Below, in pieces: positions 41,712-51,676 of a stretch of DNA of 64,000 nt. Position 1 is the first letter of the stretch; every line of letters starts with the position of its first letter. The notes beneath the pieces were generated by a model. That model saw only the letters and a list, made by a program, of their open reading frames with translations. It was not told the DNA's origin and ran no database searches. Both the position numbers and the translations under genes were made by a program. The stretch comes from Miniphocaeibacter massiliensis (GTDB taxonomy: Bacteria; Bacillota; Clostridia; Tissierellales; Peptoniphilaceae): the NCBI RefSeq assembly GCF_900232905.1, contig NZ_OCTQ01000002.1:248001-312000 (forward strand), in the 5' to 3' direction.

Positions 41712-44700
41712 TTATTTTACTTTACCAGTTGGTGCCCAGTAATATTCGTAATTTTTTAATAGAGTATCTAAGAATTTAGCTAAAGTATCTGAAATGTTTC
41801 CATCTCCTAAAGTATGCTCAACTATATTTCCATTTTCCACTCTTACTTTAAATTTATTATCAGCTATTCTTAAGAAACCTACATTTGTTGAATCAACAAA
41901 ATCTGCTTCAGTCCAGAATACTGTTATTTTATCTTTGTATGGTTTTCCAGCTGTTGGACAGAATACTGCACAGTTACCACATTCGTTACACATTCCATCA
42001 ATGTGAACTATTTGGTGTCCTGTTTTAAATCCGTCTATTTCTATTGCTACGTTTGCTCTATTAGGACAAACTTCTGTACAAATTTCACAGATTTGATCAC
42101 ATTTTAAACAACGACTTCCTTCTTCTTTTCCTTCTAATGGTCTTTGTAATATAGCTCTTTTGTCATATATCACTTTGTCATCTTCTGGAACGTTGAATAT
42201 TTCAAAGTCATTTTCTAATCCTTCTTTAGCTAAAATATCTAATGCTGCAAATTTAGCATCTGCCATACCTTTAACTATAGTAGAAGCCCCTGCTTTACAG
42301 TCTCCAACTACATAAACATTTTCAATACTAGACTCTCTAGTTTCAAGAACTTTAACTCTTCCTCTTTCATCTAAGTTTATTCCATTAGATTCAAATGCAG
42401 AAGTATCAACTTTAGCTCCTGTAGCTCCTATTACTGTATCAAATTCTAATTCTAAGAATTCTCCAGTTCCTTCAACAGACTTTCTGCCAGAAGCATCCCA
42501 GTCACCAAGTTTCATCTTTTCACATTTTAATACTTTGCCATCATAGCTTAATGGTGCTGTTAATTCCATAATCTCTATATTAGCTGCTTTAACAGCATTT
42601 ACTTCATCTTGAGTTGCTGGCATGTAGCTTTCAGTTCTTCTATATACAAGAACTACTTCTTCTACTCCTGATTGCATTTTTGATAATCTAGCACAGTCCA
42701 TTGCAACATCTCCTGCTCCAACTACTGCTACTTTCTTACCTAAATCCATACCTTTTCCAGATCTCATTTCCCATAAGAAGTCTAGGGCATCTACTGTATT
42801 TTCAGCACCTTCTTTAACTGGAGCACTACCATTTTTCCAAGCACCTGTTGCAACTACAATATAATCATATTCTTTCTTTAATTCAGCATAGCTTTCAGTT
42901 ACTTCAGTATTAAATTTAAATTCAACACCTTGAGCTTCTGCTATTCTAAAGTCTCTATTTATTTGCTCATCAGAAATTCTAAATTCTGGTATAACATGAC
43001 TAATTATTCCATATGGTTTAGCTAATTTTTCAAATACAACAACATTCATACCGTTTCTTCTTAAATAAGACGCTGCTGCAATTCCCGCTGGACCTGCTCC
43101 TATAACTGCAACCTTTTTATCAGATTTTAAATCAGATTTTTTAATTTCTGTAATTAATTTTTCTTGTGCGTTATCAGCAGCTATTAATTTCATATCTCTG
43201 ATTTTTACTGATTTTTCATAGTCAACTCTTGTACAATATTCTTGACAGTGATGACTACAAATTTGTCCTAATATAGTAGGTGCAGTATTATCATTAGCTA
43301 TTACTTTTATAGCTTCTTCATATTTTCCTTCTGAAACTAATTTTAAGTATTCAGGAATTTGTTGGTTAATTGGACAACCACCATCTTTACATGGAGCTTG
43401 AAAACAATCAGTTAATTCTAATTCTTTTGTAGTTTTTCTTGAAGTAACTTTATCTCTATATAACTTTCCATTTACAGGATTAGACTTTACATCTTCAGCA
43501 TATTTAGATAATGCTTCATAATCTATTCCTTTAAATTCTGGTGTTAATAAATCTTCTGTTTCTTTTGCTAATTGGTTAAATCTTGGGTATCCACCTGGTT
43601 TTAATATAGTAGTAGCCACTGTTATTGGTTGAACACCTGTTTTGAATAATTCTCTAATATTTAATCCGTCAGCACCACCTGAGTAAGAAATTGGTAATTG
43701 ACCTTTAAACTCGTTAGATAATTTAGCAGCTAAGCTTATTGATAATGGATATAATGATCTACCTGACATATACATTTCTTCTGAAGGTAATTCATTTCTC
43801 TTAGTATCAACCGGACAAGTATTAGTTATTTTTAAACCAAATGCTAATCCTTCTTCTTTAGAAGTAGCTGTTAACCTCTTAAACATTTCTATAGCATCTG
43901 CGTATTGTAAGTCATTTTTATAGTGGTGATCTGTAAATGAAATATAGTCAAATCCCATGCTGTCTAATGTTTTTCTTACATAGTCATAACCTAACATTGT
44001 TGGATTACATTTAACAAATGTATTTAAATGTTTTTCTGTTAATAGGTAATGAGCAATTTTTTCTATCTCATCTGCTGGACATCCGTGCAATGTAGATAAT
44101 GTTATAGATCTACAAATATTTGGAGATATAGCTTCTAAATCTTCTTTAGTAAATTTACTAAATTTATCTATATTTTCTGCTAAATACTCTTTACATTCAT
44201 TAAATATAGGAGTATTTGAAGCATCTTTTAATCCTTCTATGTAGCCATTAACTTTTTCAGATTTTATTCCTGCTAAGTCATAACCAACTGACATATTGTA
44301 AGCAAAATCTTTGTAGTCAGCTAATCCAAATTCCTTAGCTAATACCTGAATAGCAAAATAAGCTTTAGTGTATTCATCAAATGCTTGTTGAACTGTCAAC
44401 TCTGTTGACCACTCACAGTTGTAACACTCATCTTCTGCAAAGATACATGGTCTAGCTACTGCATTTTGTATTTCTTCACCATCCATAATTTGAACAGTTT
44501 TTATTTCCATGAATCTTGCTCCTGTTAAGTATGAAGCAATGATGTTTTGAGTTAATTGGGATTGTGGACCTGCTGCAGGACCAACTGCTGAACCCATTTT
44601 ATCTCCTAATACTGTTGTAATATATGTTCCTTTTTCATTTCTATAAAACTTATCTTTGTGAACACCAAAAACAGTTTCTTGATTTTTGTATTCACTTATA

Positions 44701-44750
44701 CACCATTCCATTATTTCTTTAAATGGAATAGGTCTCATAAATTCACTCAT
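41712..44750 (-). CDS. ygfK: YgfK-type Fe-S flavoprotein (putative selenate reductase subunit)
   Basis: 1,012 residues; E. coli YgfK is about 1,030. The first ~440 residues are a dihydroorotate-dehydrogenase-like barrel (LSTLHGCPADEIEKI, FVKCNPTMLGYDYVR). Next a GltD-like part has Cys clusters (CFQAPCKDGGCPINQQIPEY, CSHHCQEYC), FAD site VAVIGAGPAGIAAASYLRRNG (about 549) and NAD(P)H site VAVVGAGDVAMDCAR (about 679). The C-terminus has a ferredoxin-like CDQICEICTEVCPNR and CNECGNCAVFCP. It probably moves electrons between NAD(P)H and the molybdenum enzyme of purine catabolism. No in-frame TGA codon. Confidence 0.94.
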   Translation of the reverse strand: MSEFMRPIPFKEIMEWCISEYKNQETVFGVHKDKFYRNEKGTYITTVLGDKMGSAVGPAAGPQSQLTQNIIASYLTGARFMEIKTVQIMDGEEIQNAVARPCIFAEDECYNCEWSTELTVQQAFDEYTKAYFAIQVLAKEFGLADYKDFAYNMSVGYDLAGIKSEKVNGYIEGLKDASNTPIFNECKEYLAENIDKFSKFTKEDLEAISPNICRSITLSTLHGCPADEIEKIAHYLLTEKHLNTFVKCNPTMLGYDYVRKTLDSMGFDYISFTDHHYKNDLQYADAIEMFKRLTATSKEEGLAFGLKITNTCPVDTKRNELPSEEMYMSGRSLYPLSISLAAKLSNEFKGQLPISYSGGADGLNIRELFKTGVQPITVATTILKPGGYPRFNQLAKETEDLLTPEFKGIDYEALSKYAEDVKSNPVNGKLYRDKVTSRKTTKELELTDCFQAPCKDGGCPINQQIPEYLKLVSEGKYEEAIKVIANDNTAPTILGQICSHHCQEYCTRVDYEKSVKIRDMKLIAADNAQEKLITEIKKSDLKSDKKVAVIGAGPAGIAAASYLRRNGMNVVVFEKLAKPYGIISHVIPEFRISDEQINRDFRIAEAQGVEFKFNTEVTESYAELKKEYDYIVVATGAWKNGSAPVKEGAENTVDALDFLWEMRSGKGMDLGKKVAVVGAGDVAMDCARLSKMQSGVEEVVLVYRRTESYMPATQDEVNAVKAANIEIMELTAPLSYDGKVLKCEKMKLGDWDASGRKSVEGTGEFLELEFDTVIGATGAKVDTSAFESNGINLDERGRVKVLETRESSIENVYVVGDCKAGASTIVKGMADAKFAALDILAKEGLENDFEIFNVPEDDKVIYDKRAILQRPLEGKEEGSRCLKCDQICEICTEVCPNRANVAIEIDGFKTGHQIVHIDGMCNECGNCAVFCPTAGKPYKDKITVFWTEADFVDSTNVGFLRIADNKFKVRVENGNIVEHTLGDGNISDTLAKFLDTLLKNYEYYWAPTGKVK

Positions 44751-44776
44751 TTTTTATCCCCCTATTTTTTCTGTGC

Positions 44777-45712
44777 TTATTTTACACTTATCCAAGTTCC
44801 AGTTTTTCCTTCAAGACCTTCTGAAGCTTTTTCTAGTGATGTAATTAAAGATTTTCTCCCTTCACCTGACTGTGCAAATTCCATTGCAGCTTGAACTTTA
44901 GGTAACATTGATCCTGGTGCAAACTCATTATTTCCTATATGAACATTCGCTTCTTCAATATTCATTGAAGATAACCATTCTTGTTCAGGAGTACCAAACT
45001 TAACTGCTACTTTTTCTACAGCTGTTAAAACTATAAAGTTATCAGCATTCACTTGTTTTGCCATTACACAACTAGCAAAATCTTTATCTATTACAGCTCC
45101 TACTCCTCTTAAGTGATTTCCTTCCTCTACTACTGGAATTCCACCACCTCCACAAGCTATTACTACTTCGCCAGCATCTAACAAAGCTTTTATAGTATCT
45201 ATTTCAACTATTTGTTGTGGTCTTGGTGAAGCTACAACTCTTCTATACCCTCTTCCTGAATCTTCTACAACTGTCATTCCCCTTTTAGTTGCATCTTCTG
45301 ACTCTTCTTTTGTCATGAATGGTCCAATTGGCTTTGTTGGATTTTTAAAAGCTGGATCATTTTCGTCAACTATTACTTGAGTAATTAGTGCAGTAACAGT
45401 TTTGTTTATTCCTCTATTTTTTAATTCTTCTCTCAAGGCATTTTGTAAATCGTATCCTATATATGCTTGACTCATAGCAACACACATGGATAGTGGCATA
45501 TATGGATATTTTGAATCTACTTTTCCATACTCTGTGAAAGCGTTATTTATCATTCCAACTTGTGGTCCATTTCCATGAGCTACAACTACTTCATTACCAG
45601 CTTCTATTAAATCAGCTATTGCTTTTGAAGTATGTTTAACAGCTTCCATTTGGCTAGCTAAATCATCCCCTAAAGCATTGCCTCCTAAAGCTAAAACTAC
45701 TCTATTTCCCAT
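44777..45712 (-). CDS. arcC: Carbamate kinase
   Basis: 311 residues. RVVLALGGNALGDDL (about 3-17), VVAHGNGPQVGMINN (about 43-57), and VIACGGGGIPVVEEG (about 207-221) are the carbamate-kinase signatures. It converts carbamoyl phosphate plus ADP to ATP, ammonia and CO2, so it collects the energy from carbamoyl groups released by YgeW. 26 bp before ygfK. A hairpin separates it from ygeY. Confidence 0.96.
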   Translation of the reverse strand: MGNRVVLALGGNALGDDLASQMEAVKHTSKAIADLIEAGNEVVVAHGNGPQVGMINNAFTEYGKVDSKYPYMPLSMCVAMSQAYIGYDLQNALREELKNRGINKTVTALITQVIVDENDPAFKNPTKPIGPFMTKEESEDATKRGMTVVEDSGRGYRRVVASPRPQQIVEIDTIKALLDAGEVVIACGGGGIPVVEEGNHLRGVGAVIDKDFASCVMAKQVNADNFIVLTAVEKVAVKFGTPEQEWLSSMNIEEANVHIGNNEFAPGSMLPKVQAAMEFAQSGEGRKSLITSLEKASEGLEGKTGTWISVK

Positions 45713-45732
45713 CTTTTCCTCCTAAAAAACTA

Positions 45733-45766
45733 AACTGAATATACCCTATTAAGGATATATTCAGTT
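45733..45766 (-). terminator. Partial terminator between ygeY and carbamate kinase
   Basis: AACTGAATATA and TATATTCAGTT form an eleven-base stem, and a TTTAGTTTTTT tail follows on the minus strand. The operon seems to continue, so it may attenuate expression of the downstream genes. Confidence 0.55.
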
Positions 45767-45792
45767 TTTTACTTTTACTTAATTAAATTGAA

Positions 45793-47115
45793 TTATTTTC
45801 TGTGGTTTTCAACAAAAATTGTTGGTAATGCTGCATAAACTGCTGCACATGTTACTAAATCTTGTTTGAAACTTACTTCATTTGGAGCATGAGCTTGATC
45901 TTCTGCACCAGGTCCAAATCCTATTGTAGGAATATTATGTCTACCCATTGTTGCAACACCATTTGTAGAGAATGTCCACTTATCAGTTAATGGTCTAGCA
46001 CTTCTCTTAGCCATTTCTCTTTCTGGTCCAATTCTATCATTACCATAAAGTCCTTTGTATGACTCTTCTAAAGCTTTAGTTACTTCATGATCTTCTGGAA
46101 TTACCCAAGTTGGGAAGTAACATTCTTGCTCATATGATAAACCAGTCCATGATGGTCTGCTGTATTTGTACATAGTAACTTTAGCACCATGTTTTTTAGC
46201 AGCTGGAAGATCTTCTATTTCTTTAATACATGATTCCCAAGTTTCTCCTGCAGTCATTCTTCTGTCAAGTGAAATAGCACATGAGTCAGCTACTGCACAT
46301 CTTGAAGGTGAAGTATAGAAGATTTGAGAAGTAGTAACTGTACCTCTACCTAAGAAATTAGCTTCTTTCCACTCTGGATTATACTTTTCATCTAACATTT
46401 TAACTAAACCTTTGATTTCTGTTGAATCAGCAGCATCATTTTCATTCAATTTTTCAATGTCTAATAATATTTCAGCCATTTTATAAATTGCATTATCTCC
46501 TCTTTCAGGAGCTGAACCGTGACAAGATACACCAGTTACTTCTACTCTGATTTCCATTCTACCTCTTTGACCCCTGTAGATTCCACCATCTGTTGGTTCA
46601 GTTGAAACCATGAAATCCGGCTTAATATTTTCTTGTTCAATCATATATAACCAACAGTTTCCGTCACAGTCTTCTTCTTGTACTGTACCTGTTACTAATG
46701 CTGTGTATTCATCTGAAAGCATGTCTAAATCTTTCATTATTTTAGCACCATAAACAGCTGATACTATACCACCTAATTGGTCAGAAGTTCCTCTTCCTCC
46801 AATTTCAACGTCATTTTCAAATCCTTCATATGGATCAAATTCCCAGTTGTCTCTATTACCAATACCTACTGTATCAATATGTGCATCAAAAGCGATAAGA
46901 GTTTTACCTGTTCCCATTTCTCCTAATACATTACCTTGTTTATCTATCCAAGCCTTGTTAAAGCCTACTTTTTCCATTTCTTCTTTAATTCTTTTAGCTT
47001 TAGGACCTTCTTCACAACTTTCTCCTGGTAGAGCAATTAAGTCTCTAAGGAATTTATTCATATCTGCTGCGTAACCTTCTGCTGCTGTCTTAATTTTTCC
47101 AAAATCTACTGCCAT
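45793..47115 (-). CDS. ygeY: YgeY-type M20 peptidase/amidohydrolase
   Basis: 440 residues. [14 protein letters not shown] (about 73-86), [17 protein letters not shown] (about 108-124), [12 protein letters not shown] (about 144-155) and the late [15 protein letters not shown] (about 407) are the M20 metal and catalytic segments. The E. coli homologue lies between ygeX and the carbamoyltransferase gene and is grouped with selenium-dependent molybdenum hydroxylase genes. Probably a deacylase or carbamoyl/ureido hydrolase in purine breakdown; the substrate is not proved. Confidence 0.94.
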   Translation of the reverse strand: MAVDFGKIKTAAEGYAADMNKFLRDLIALPGESCEEGPKAKRIKEEMEKVGFNKAWIDKQGNVLGEMGTGKTLIAFDAHIDTVGIGNRDNWEFDPYEGFENDVEIGGRGTSDQLGGIVSAVYGAKIMKDLDMLSDEYTALVTGTVQEEDCDGNCWLYMIEQENIKPDFMVSTEPTDGGIYRGQRGRMEIRVEVTGVSCHGSAPERGDNAIYKMAEILLDIEKLNENDAADSTEIKGLVKMLDEKYNPEWKEANFLGRGTVTTSQIFYTSPSRCAVADSCAISLDRRMTAGETWESCIKEIEDLPAAKKHGAKVTMYKYSRPSWTGLSYEQECYFPTWVIPEDHEVTKALEESYKGLYGNDRIGPEREMAKRSARPLTDKWTFSTNGVATMGRHNIPTIGFGPGAEDQAHAPNEVSFKQDLVTCAAVYAALPTIFVENHRK

Positions 47116-47171
47116 TGGTAAAATACCCCCTTGATTTAAATTATTTATTATTATTATCGTCTATTAATCTA

Positions 47172-48374
47172 CTATCTAGCAACTCTTGCTTTGTTTTGAT
47201 CTAATAAGCTTTGTAACATTTGCTCAGGATTCTTAACTTTTTGCATAAACATCATAGCTGCTATTATATATGGTTTGTAGCTTGCTTCTTTATATAGAGG
47301 AATTCTGTATCTATCAAATACTGATTCATCAACTTCACCTAATTCACAGCTTAAACCAGTAATATCTGCTGGTAAACAATGCATGTATAAAGCTTTACCG
47401 TCTTTAGTAGTTGACATCAATTCTTCTGTACAAGCCCAATCAGTATGATTAGCATTTTGCTTTAATAATTCTTGCTCTAATGCATCAATACCTGCTTGAT
47501 CTCCTTCTCCATAAAGAATAGTTCTTTTTTCCATAGCTGCAAATGGAGCCCAGCTCTTAGGATAAACTATATCAGCATCTTTGAAAGCTTCCGCCATTGA
47601 GTTAGTTTTTGTGAATTTACCACCGTATTTATCAGCATTAGCTTTTGCTACTTCTTCAACTTCTGGCATTATCTCATATCCTTCTGGATGAGCTAAAACA
47701 ACTTCCATACCAAATCTTGTCATAAGTCCAGCAATACCTTGAGGTACTGATAATGGCTTACCATATGATGGTGAATAAGCCCAAGTCATAGCAATTTTCT
47801 TTCCTTTTAAGTTTTCTATTCCACCAAATTCATGAATTATGTGTAACATATCTGACATTGATTGAGTTGGATGATCTATATCACATTGTAAGTTTACTAT
47901 AGTAGGTCTTTGCTCTAATACTCCATCTTTGTATCCTTCTTCTACATAGTTAGCAACATTAACTTGGTAAGTGTGACCTTTTCCAATATACATGTCATCT
48001 CTAATTCCAATAATATCTGCCATGAAAGAAATCATGTTTGAAGTTTCTTTTACTGTTTCACCGTGAGCTATTTGTGATTTTCCTTCATCTAAATCTTGAA
48101 TCTCTAATCCTAATAAGTTACAAGCTGATGAGAATGAAAATCTTGTTCTTGTTGAGTTATCTCTAAATAAAGATATTCCTAAGCCTGAATCAAATATTTT
48201 TGTGCTTACATTATTTTCTCTCAAGTATCTTAAAGCATCTGCTACTGCAAAAATAGCTTCTAATTCATCTTGAGTTTTATCCCAAGTTAAAAAGAAGTCG
48301 TTTTGGTAAAGATTAGAATATTCTAATCCTTTTAATGTTTCCATTAATTCATTAAAATTAGTGTTCATGTTCAT
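47172..48374 (-). CDS. ygeW: YgeW-type knotted carbamoyltransferase
   Basis: About 400 residues, start uncertain between two ATG codons (48374 and 48368) after AAGGAGAGAG. SLFRDNSTRTRFSFSSA (about 65-80) is the carbamoyl-phosphate site, followed by LQCDIDHPTQSM (about 163), KKIAMTWAYSPSYGKPLSVPQG split near 195-215, and MHCLPADITG (about 332). It is closely like E. coli YgeW over its whole length. In purine degradation it would form carbamoyl phosphate from a ureido intermediate, feeding the carbamate kinase. Confidence 0.95.
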   Translation of the reverse strand: MNMNTNFNELMETLKGLEYSNLYQNDFFLTWDKTQDELEAIFAVADALRYLRENNVSTKIFDSGLGISLFRDNSTRTRFSFSSACNLLGLEIQDLDEGKSQIAHGETVKETSNMISFMADIIGIRDDMYIGKGHTYQVNVANYVEEGYKDGVLEQRPTIVNLQCDIDHPTQSMSDMLHIIHEFGGIENLKGKKIAMTWAYSPSYGKPLSVPQGIAGLMTRFGMEVVLAHPEGYEIMPEVEEVAKANADKYGGKFTKTNSMAEAFKDADIVYPKSWAPFAAMEKRTILYGEGDQAGIDALEQELLKQNANHTDWACTEELMSTTKDGKALYMHCLPADITGLSCELGEVDESVFDRYRIPLYKEASYKPYIIAAMMFMQKVKNPEQMLQSLLDQNKARVAR

Positions 48375-48425
48375 CTCTCTCCTTAAAATTTTCATTAAAA
48401 TTTATATAAATAATCCAAAATCAGA

Positions 48426-49640
48426 TTATTTTTTCAAGTTTTCATCATTTGGATATAAACCATTCCAAACTAGTTCTCTATATCTTAAAGCATCAGTATT
48501 ACCTTCAGTGCTTATACACAAGATTATTGAGTCTTCATTTAAACCTATTTCTTCTTTAATTTCTTTTAAATCATCTCTATACATCAATTGTGAAACAACT
48601 CCCATAGTAACTGCTCCACTTTCTCCTGAAATTATATCTGGATCTCCTTTTATAGGATTTCCTAATATTCTCATTCCATGAGCCGCTGCTGAATCAGGCA
48701 CTGATAAGAAATGCTTTGTATATGATCTTATAACATCCCATCCTATAGTACATGGTTCTCCACAAGCGAGACCTGCCATTATAGTTTCCATTGAACCTGT
48801 TACAAATGTTATTCCACCAGACTTAGCTGATCTAAATAAACAATCTGCCTTATTTGGCTCTACTATTGTAACTATTGGTCTTTCATCTTCGTATATAGAA
48901 GCAAAAAATCCCGTTACCGCTGAAGCCATAGATCCTACTCCTGCTTGTAAGAATACATGAGTTGGTTTAGTAGCTGCTAAAGTTAATTGTAAATATGCTT
49001 CATAAGCCATTGTTAAGTAACCTTGCATTATCCAAGTCGGTATATCTTCATAGCCTTCCCACGCTGTATCTTGCACCATAATCCAGCCTTTTTCTTCAGC
49101 CATTTGGTTTGCATATCTTACACAATCATCATAGTTTCCTTCTAATATTTCACAAGTAGCATTCTCCGCCCTTATATTTTCAGCCCTCTCTTGAGTACTT
49201 CCTTTAGGCATAAATACTACCGCTTTTTGTTTTAATTTGTTCGCAGTCCAAGCTATTCCTCTACCATGATTACCATCAGTAGCTGTAACAAATGTCAATT
49301 CTCCAATTTCTTTTCTAGTTTCTTCAGAAATTAAAACTTCATATGGTAATTCATCTACAGTTTTACCTAGTTTGTCAGCTATATATTTAACAACAGCGTA
49401 ACTTCCTCCTAGTACTTTAAAAGCATTAAGACCAAATCTGAAAGATTCATCTTTCAAGAAAATATCTTTAACTCCTAAATATTCTGCCAACCCTTTTAAT
49501 CGATGTAGTGGAGTTGGTTCGTATTCTTTGAAACTTGAGTGGAACTTAACTGTTTGCTTTGCTACTCTTTCGCTTAAGAAACTAAGAGAAGTTTTATCTT
49601 CTTTATTTGCTAAAGTAGCAATTTGATAAGTGTTTTGCAT
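48426..49640 (-). CDS. ygeX: Diaminopropionate ammonia-lyase (YgeX/DpaL)
   Basis: 404 residues, a fold-type II PLP enzyme. The PLP Lys is in FRFGLNAFKVLGGS (about 71-84), TATDGNHGRGIAW (about 120) binds the cofactor, and CGEPCTIGWDV and CISTEGNTDALRY are family blocks. It splits 2,3-diaminopropionate into pyruvate and ammonia; in anaerobic uric-acid breakdown this step yields pyruvate. The ATG at 49640 is chosen because the earlier ATG overlaps AAAGG. It is the first gene behind the sigma-54 promoter at 49685. Confidence 0.94.
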   Translation of the reverse strand: MQNTYQIATLANKEDKTSLSFLSERVAKQTVKFHSSFKEYEPTPLHRLKGLAEYLGVKDIFLKDESFRFGLNAFKVLGGSYAVVKYIADKLGKTVDELPYEVLISEETRKEIGELTFVTATDGNHGRGIAWTANKLKQKAVVFMPKGSTQERAENIRAENATCEILEGNYDDCVRYANQMAEEKGWIMVQDTAWEGYEDIPTWIMQGYLTMAYEAYLQLTLAATKPTHVFLQAGVGSMASAVTGFFASIYEDERPIVTIVEPNKADCLFRSAKSGGITFVTGSMETIMAGLACGEPCTIGWDVIRSYTKHFLSVPDSAAAHGMRILGNPIKGDPDIISGESGAVTMGVVSQLMYRDDLKEIKEEIGLNEDSIILCISTEGNTDALRYRELVWNGLYPNDENLKK

Positions 49641-49684
49641 TAATTTCATCCTTTCATAATAACTTGAATTCTCATTTATTTATA

Positions 49685-49700
49685 TGCAATTTGCGTGCCA
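49685..49700 (-). promoter_or_regulatory. Sigma-54 promoter of the ygeX-ygeW-ygeY operon
   Basis: Minus strand TGGCACG-N4-TTGCA is an excellent -24/-12 element, with GG and GC at the required ten-base spacing. It lies about 45 bases before ygeX and shows that this operon needs sigma-54 and an activator, provided by the neighbouring regulator gene. Confidence 0.88.
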
Positions 49701-49835
49701 ACTTGCACCTTATTGTCCACTAATTATAATACGATATAAAAGGCTTTAAAGCAAATATTTTATGTTCTTTTTTAGTTAAATCGATTTCCTTTTCAATAAC
49801 ATTTAATCATACTAAAATAACATTGTCAACGCTTT

Positions 49836-49932
49836 TATCATATTGATAAATTATATCATATTGATAAAGATTTTTCACATTGATTTTCGTTAGATTTGCA
49901 ACATAAATAAAAATAATTTTATCATATTGATA
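49836..49932. promoter_or_regulatory. Activator boxes (three TATCATATTGATA copies)
   Basis: TATCATATTGATA occurs at 49836-49848, 49854-49866 and 49920-49932; a weaker CACATTGAT lies at 49877-49885. The boxes stand 135-235 bases upstream of the sigma-54 promoter, the usual enhancer distance for such activators. The first two are 18 bases apart. The third sits at the tip of a 49-bp palindrome. Confidence 0.8.
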
Positions 49933-49950
49933 AAATTATTTTTATTTATG
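49902..49950 (-). terminator. 49-bp palindrome: terminator with activator box at its tip
   Basis: Two perfect 23-base arms (49902-49924 and 49928-49950) with a three-base centre, six bases after the sigma-54 regulator stop. On the minus strand this would form a long AT-rich stem with T-runs, ending the regulator transcript. Its centre is also activator box three, so one DNA segment probably does two jobs. Confidence 0.7.
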
Positions 49951-49955
49951 TATTT

Positions 49956-51665
49956 TTATATTTTTCTATACAATGTAGCTATTCCAATCCCCAAAGCTTT
50001 TGCCGCTTTTCTTTTTCCTTCTGTTGTATTTCCATAATAACTTATAGCTTTGCTTATTTCATTTTTTTCCAGATGTGCTAAAGGTACGATATTTTCAGTG
50101 TATTTACTATGTTTTTTATTTGATTGAACTATATTTCTTGGTATTGAATGTATCGTAATTATTCCACCTTCCATCATATTCACCATGTATTCGACAGCGT
50201 TTTCCAGCTCTCTTACATTACCAGGCCAACTATAATTAATTAATATATTTAATGCATCTTCTTCTATTTTATAAAAATTTTTACTAAATTGTTTTCTGTA
50301 ATAATGCAAAAAATGATAAATTAATTCTTCAATGTCACCTTTTCTTTCTCTTAATGGAGGAATATCTATAGGTATTACATTTAACCTATAATATAGATCT
50401 TCCCTAAATTTATTCTCAGTTATCATATCTCTTAAACTTTTATTAGTTGCAGCTATTATCCTTACATTTAAGGGAATTACTTGATTTGATCCTATTCTCG
50501 TAACTTTTCTATCCTGTATCACTCTCAATAGTTTCGATTGTAGATAAAGTGGCATATCACCTATTTCGTCTAAAAAAATAACACCATTATTAGCAAGTTC
50601 AAATTTACCTATTCTTCCGTTTGGATCAGCTCCAGTAAAGGCTCCTTTTACATATCCAAATAATTCACTTTCTAATAAAGCTTCCGGAATTGCTGCACAG
50701 TTTATAGCTACAAATCTTTTATTGGCTCTATCAGAATTTTGCCAAATCGCTGTAGCCACCATTTCTTTACCTGTTCCACTTTCTCCAGTAACTAATACTG
50801 TAGATGTAGAATCTGCAACTTTTATAATATCTCTCTTTAATTCTTCTGTCTTTTCGCTAGTTCCTATTATATTTTCTATGCTTTTAGCATTAATGATAGA
50901 AGTCATAGCATAAATATTTGATTGAACTTGTTTCATGTCTCTAAATAATAAAACTTTATCATATTCGGGATTTTGTGGTATATCAAATACATCTCCTATT
51001 ACTGTATTTACATTTCTCCCTATTCTAACTCTATATTCTTTACTATTACTAACAGTATCTCCTGTTGGCTCTATTTTTATATCTTCGTTAGAAATAATTC
51101 TATTTATACCTAATTGTTTTTTTGCAGAACGATTAATTGTATTTACTCTTCCATCATTATCTATTATTATTGCACCTTCATCCATATTTCTTATTATTAT
51201 TTCTAACATAGAAACCATGGCTTGTTTATTCATATCTTCTTTTTTCTCTGATGCTTTTAGACTTATAAATTCTGCTACTTGCTCTAAAAAATCCAAATAT
51301 TTCTTTAGATTGCTTTTTATTTCTTCTCTAGAATCCTTAGTATTACTCATCATACCAATTACTCCTATAATTTTCTTATCTAGAATTATAGGAATAGATA
51401 TTTCAAAGTTATTTTCACAACCACTTATTCTACAAGTATTAGAAATCGAATCATCTACTGGATTATCCATTATTTGGCGTTTTCCAGTTTCCATAACCTC
51501 TTTGTATATTTTTTTATTTACTCTTTCGTATCTTTTTGTAAATATTCCTGTACCAGCTATTCTTTCAAAGTTATGATCAACCACTTCAACATCAACATCT
51601 ATCATTTCAGATATTATTTTTACATATCTTTCTACAAAATTTATTATTGTACTAAGTTTAAACAA
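49956..51665 (-). CDS. Sigma-54-dependent activator, YgeV-like
   Basis: 569 residues. N-terminal sensor (about 1-130; GAF/PucR-like, with GCENNFEISIPIILDKKIIGVIG), PAS-like part (about 150-230), AAA+ domain with VLVTGESGTGKEMVA (about 286-300), GAFTGADPNGRIG (about 338, the sigma-54 contact loop) and NNGVIFLDEIGDMPL, then a C-terminal Fis-type helix-turn-helix (GKRKAAKALGIGIATLYRKI). TTG start with AAAGGAG. It is next to the sigma-54 promoter, the same layout as ygeV in E. coli. The inducer is probably a purine or urate, by analogy. Confidence 0.92.
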   Translation of the reverse strand: MFKLSTIINFVERYVKIISEMIDVDVEVVDHNFERIAGTGIFTKRYERVNKKIYKEVMETGKRQIMDNPVDDSISNTCRISGCENNFEISIPIILDKKIIGVIGMMSNTKDSREEIKSNLKKYLDFLEQVAEFISLKASEKKEDMNKQAMVSMLEIIIRNMDEGAIIIDNDGRVNTINRSAKKQLGINRIISNEDIKIEPTGDTVSNSKEYRVRIGRNVNTVIGDVFDIPQNPEYDKVLLFRDMKQVQSNIYAMTSIINAKSIENIIGTSEKTEELKRDIIKVADSTSTVLVTGESGTGKEMVATAIWQNSDRANKRFVAINCAAIPEALLESELFGYVKGAFTGADPNGRIGKFELANNGVIFLDEIGDMPLYLQSKLLRVIQDRKVTRIGSNQVIPLNVRIIAATNKSLRDMITENKFREDLYYRLNVIPIDIPPLRERKGDIEELIYHFLHYYRKQFSKNFYKIEEDALNILINYSWPGNVRELENAVEYMVNMMEGGIITIHSIPRNIVQSNKKHSKYTENIVPLAHLEKNEISKAISYYGNTTEGKRKAAKALGIGIATLYRKI

Positions 51666-51676
51666 ATTTTTCTCCT

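Noticed and set aside
41712-44750. True selenate reductase or selenoprotein for ygfK
   Set aside because: The frame contains no internal TGA, there is no molybdopterin domain, and its context is purine catabolism; the selenate name is historical.
45733-45766. End of the ygeX operon before carbamate kinase
   Set aside because: The hairpin is AT-rich with an interrupted T-run, no promoter is evident after it, and carbamate kinase is functionally required with YgeW; partial attenuation is more likely.
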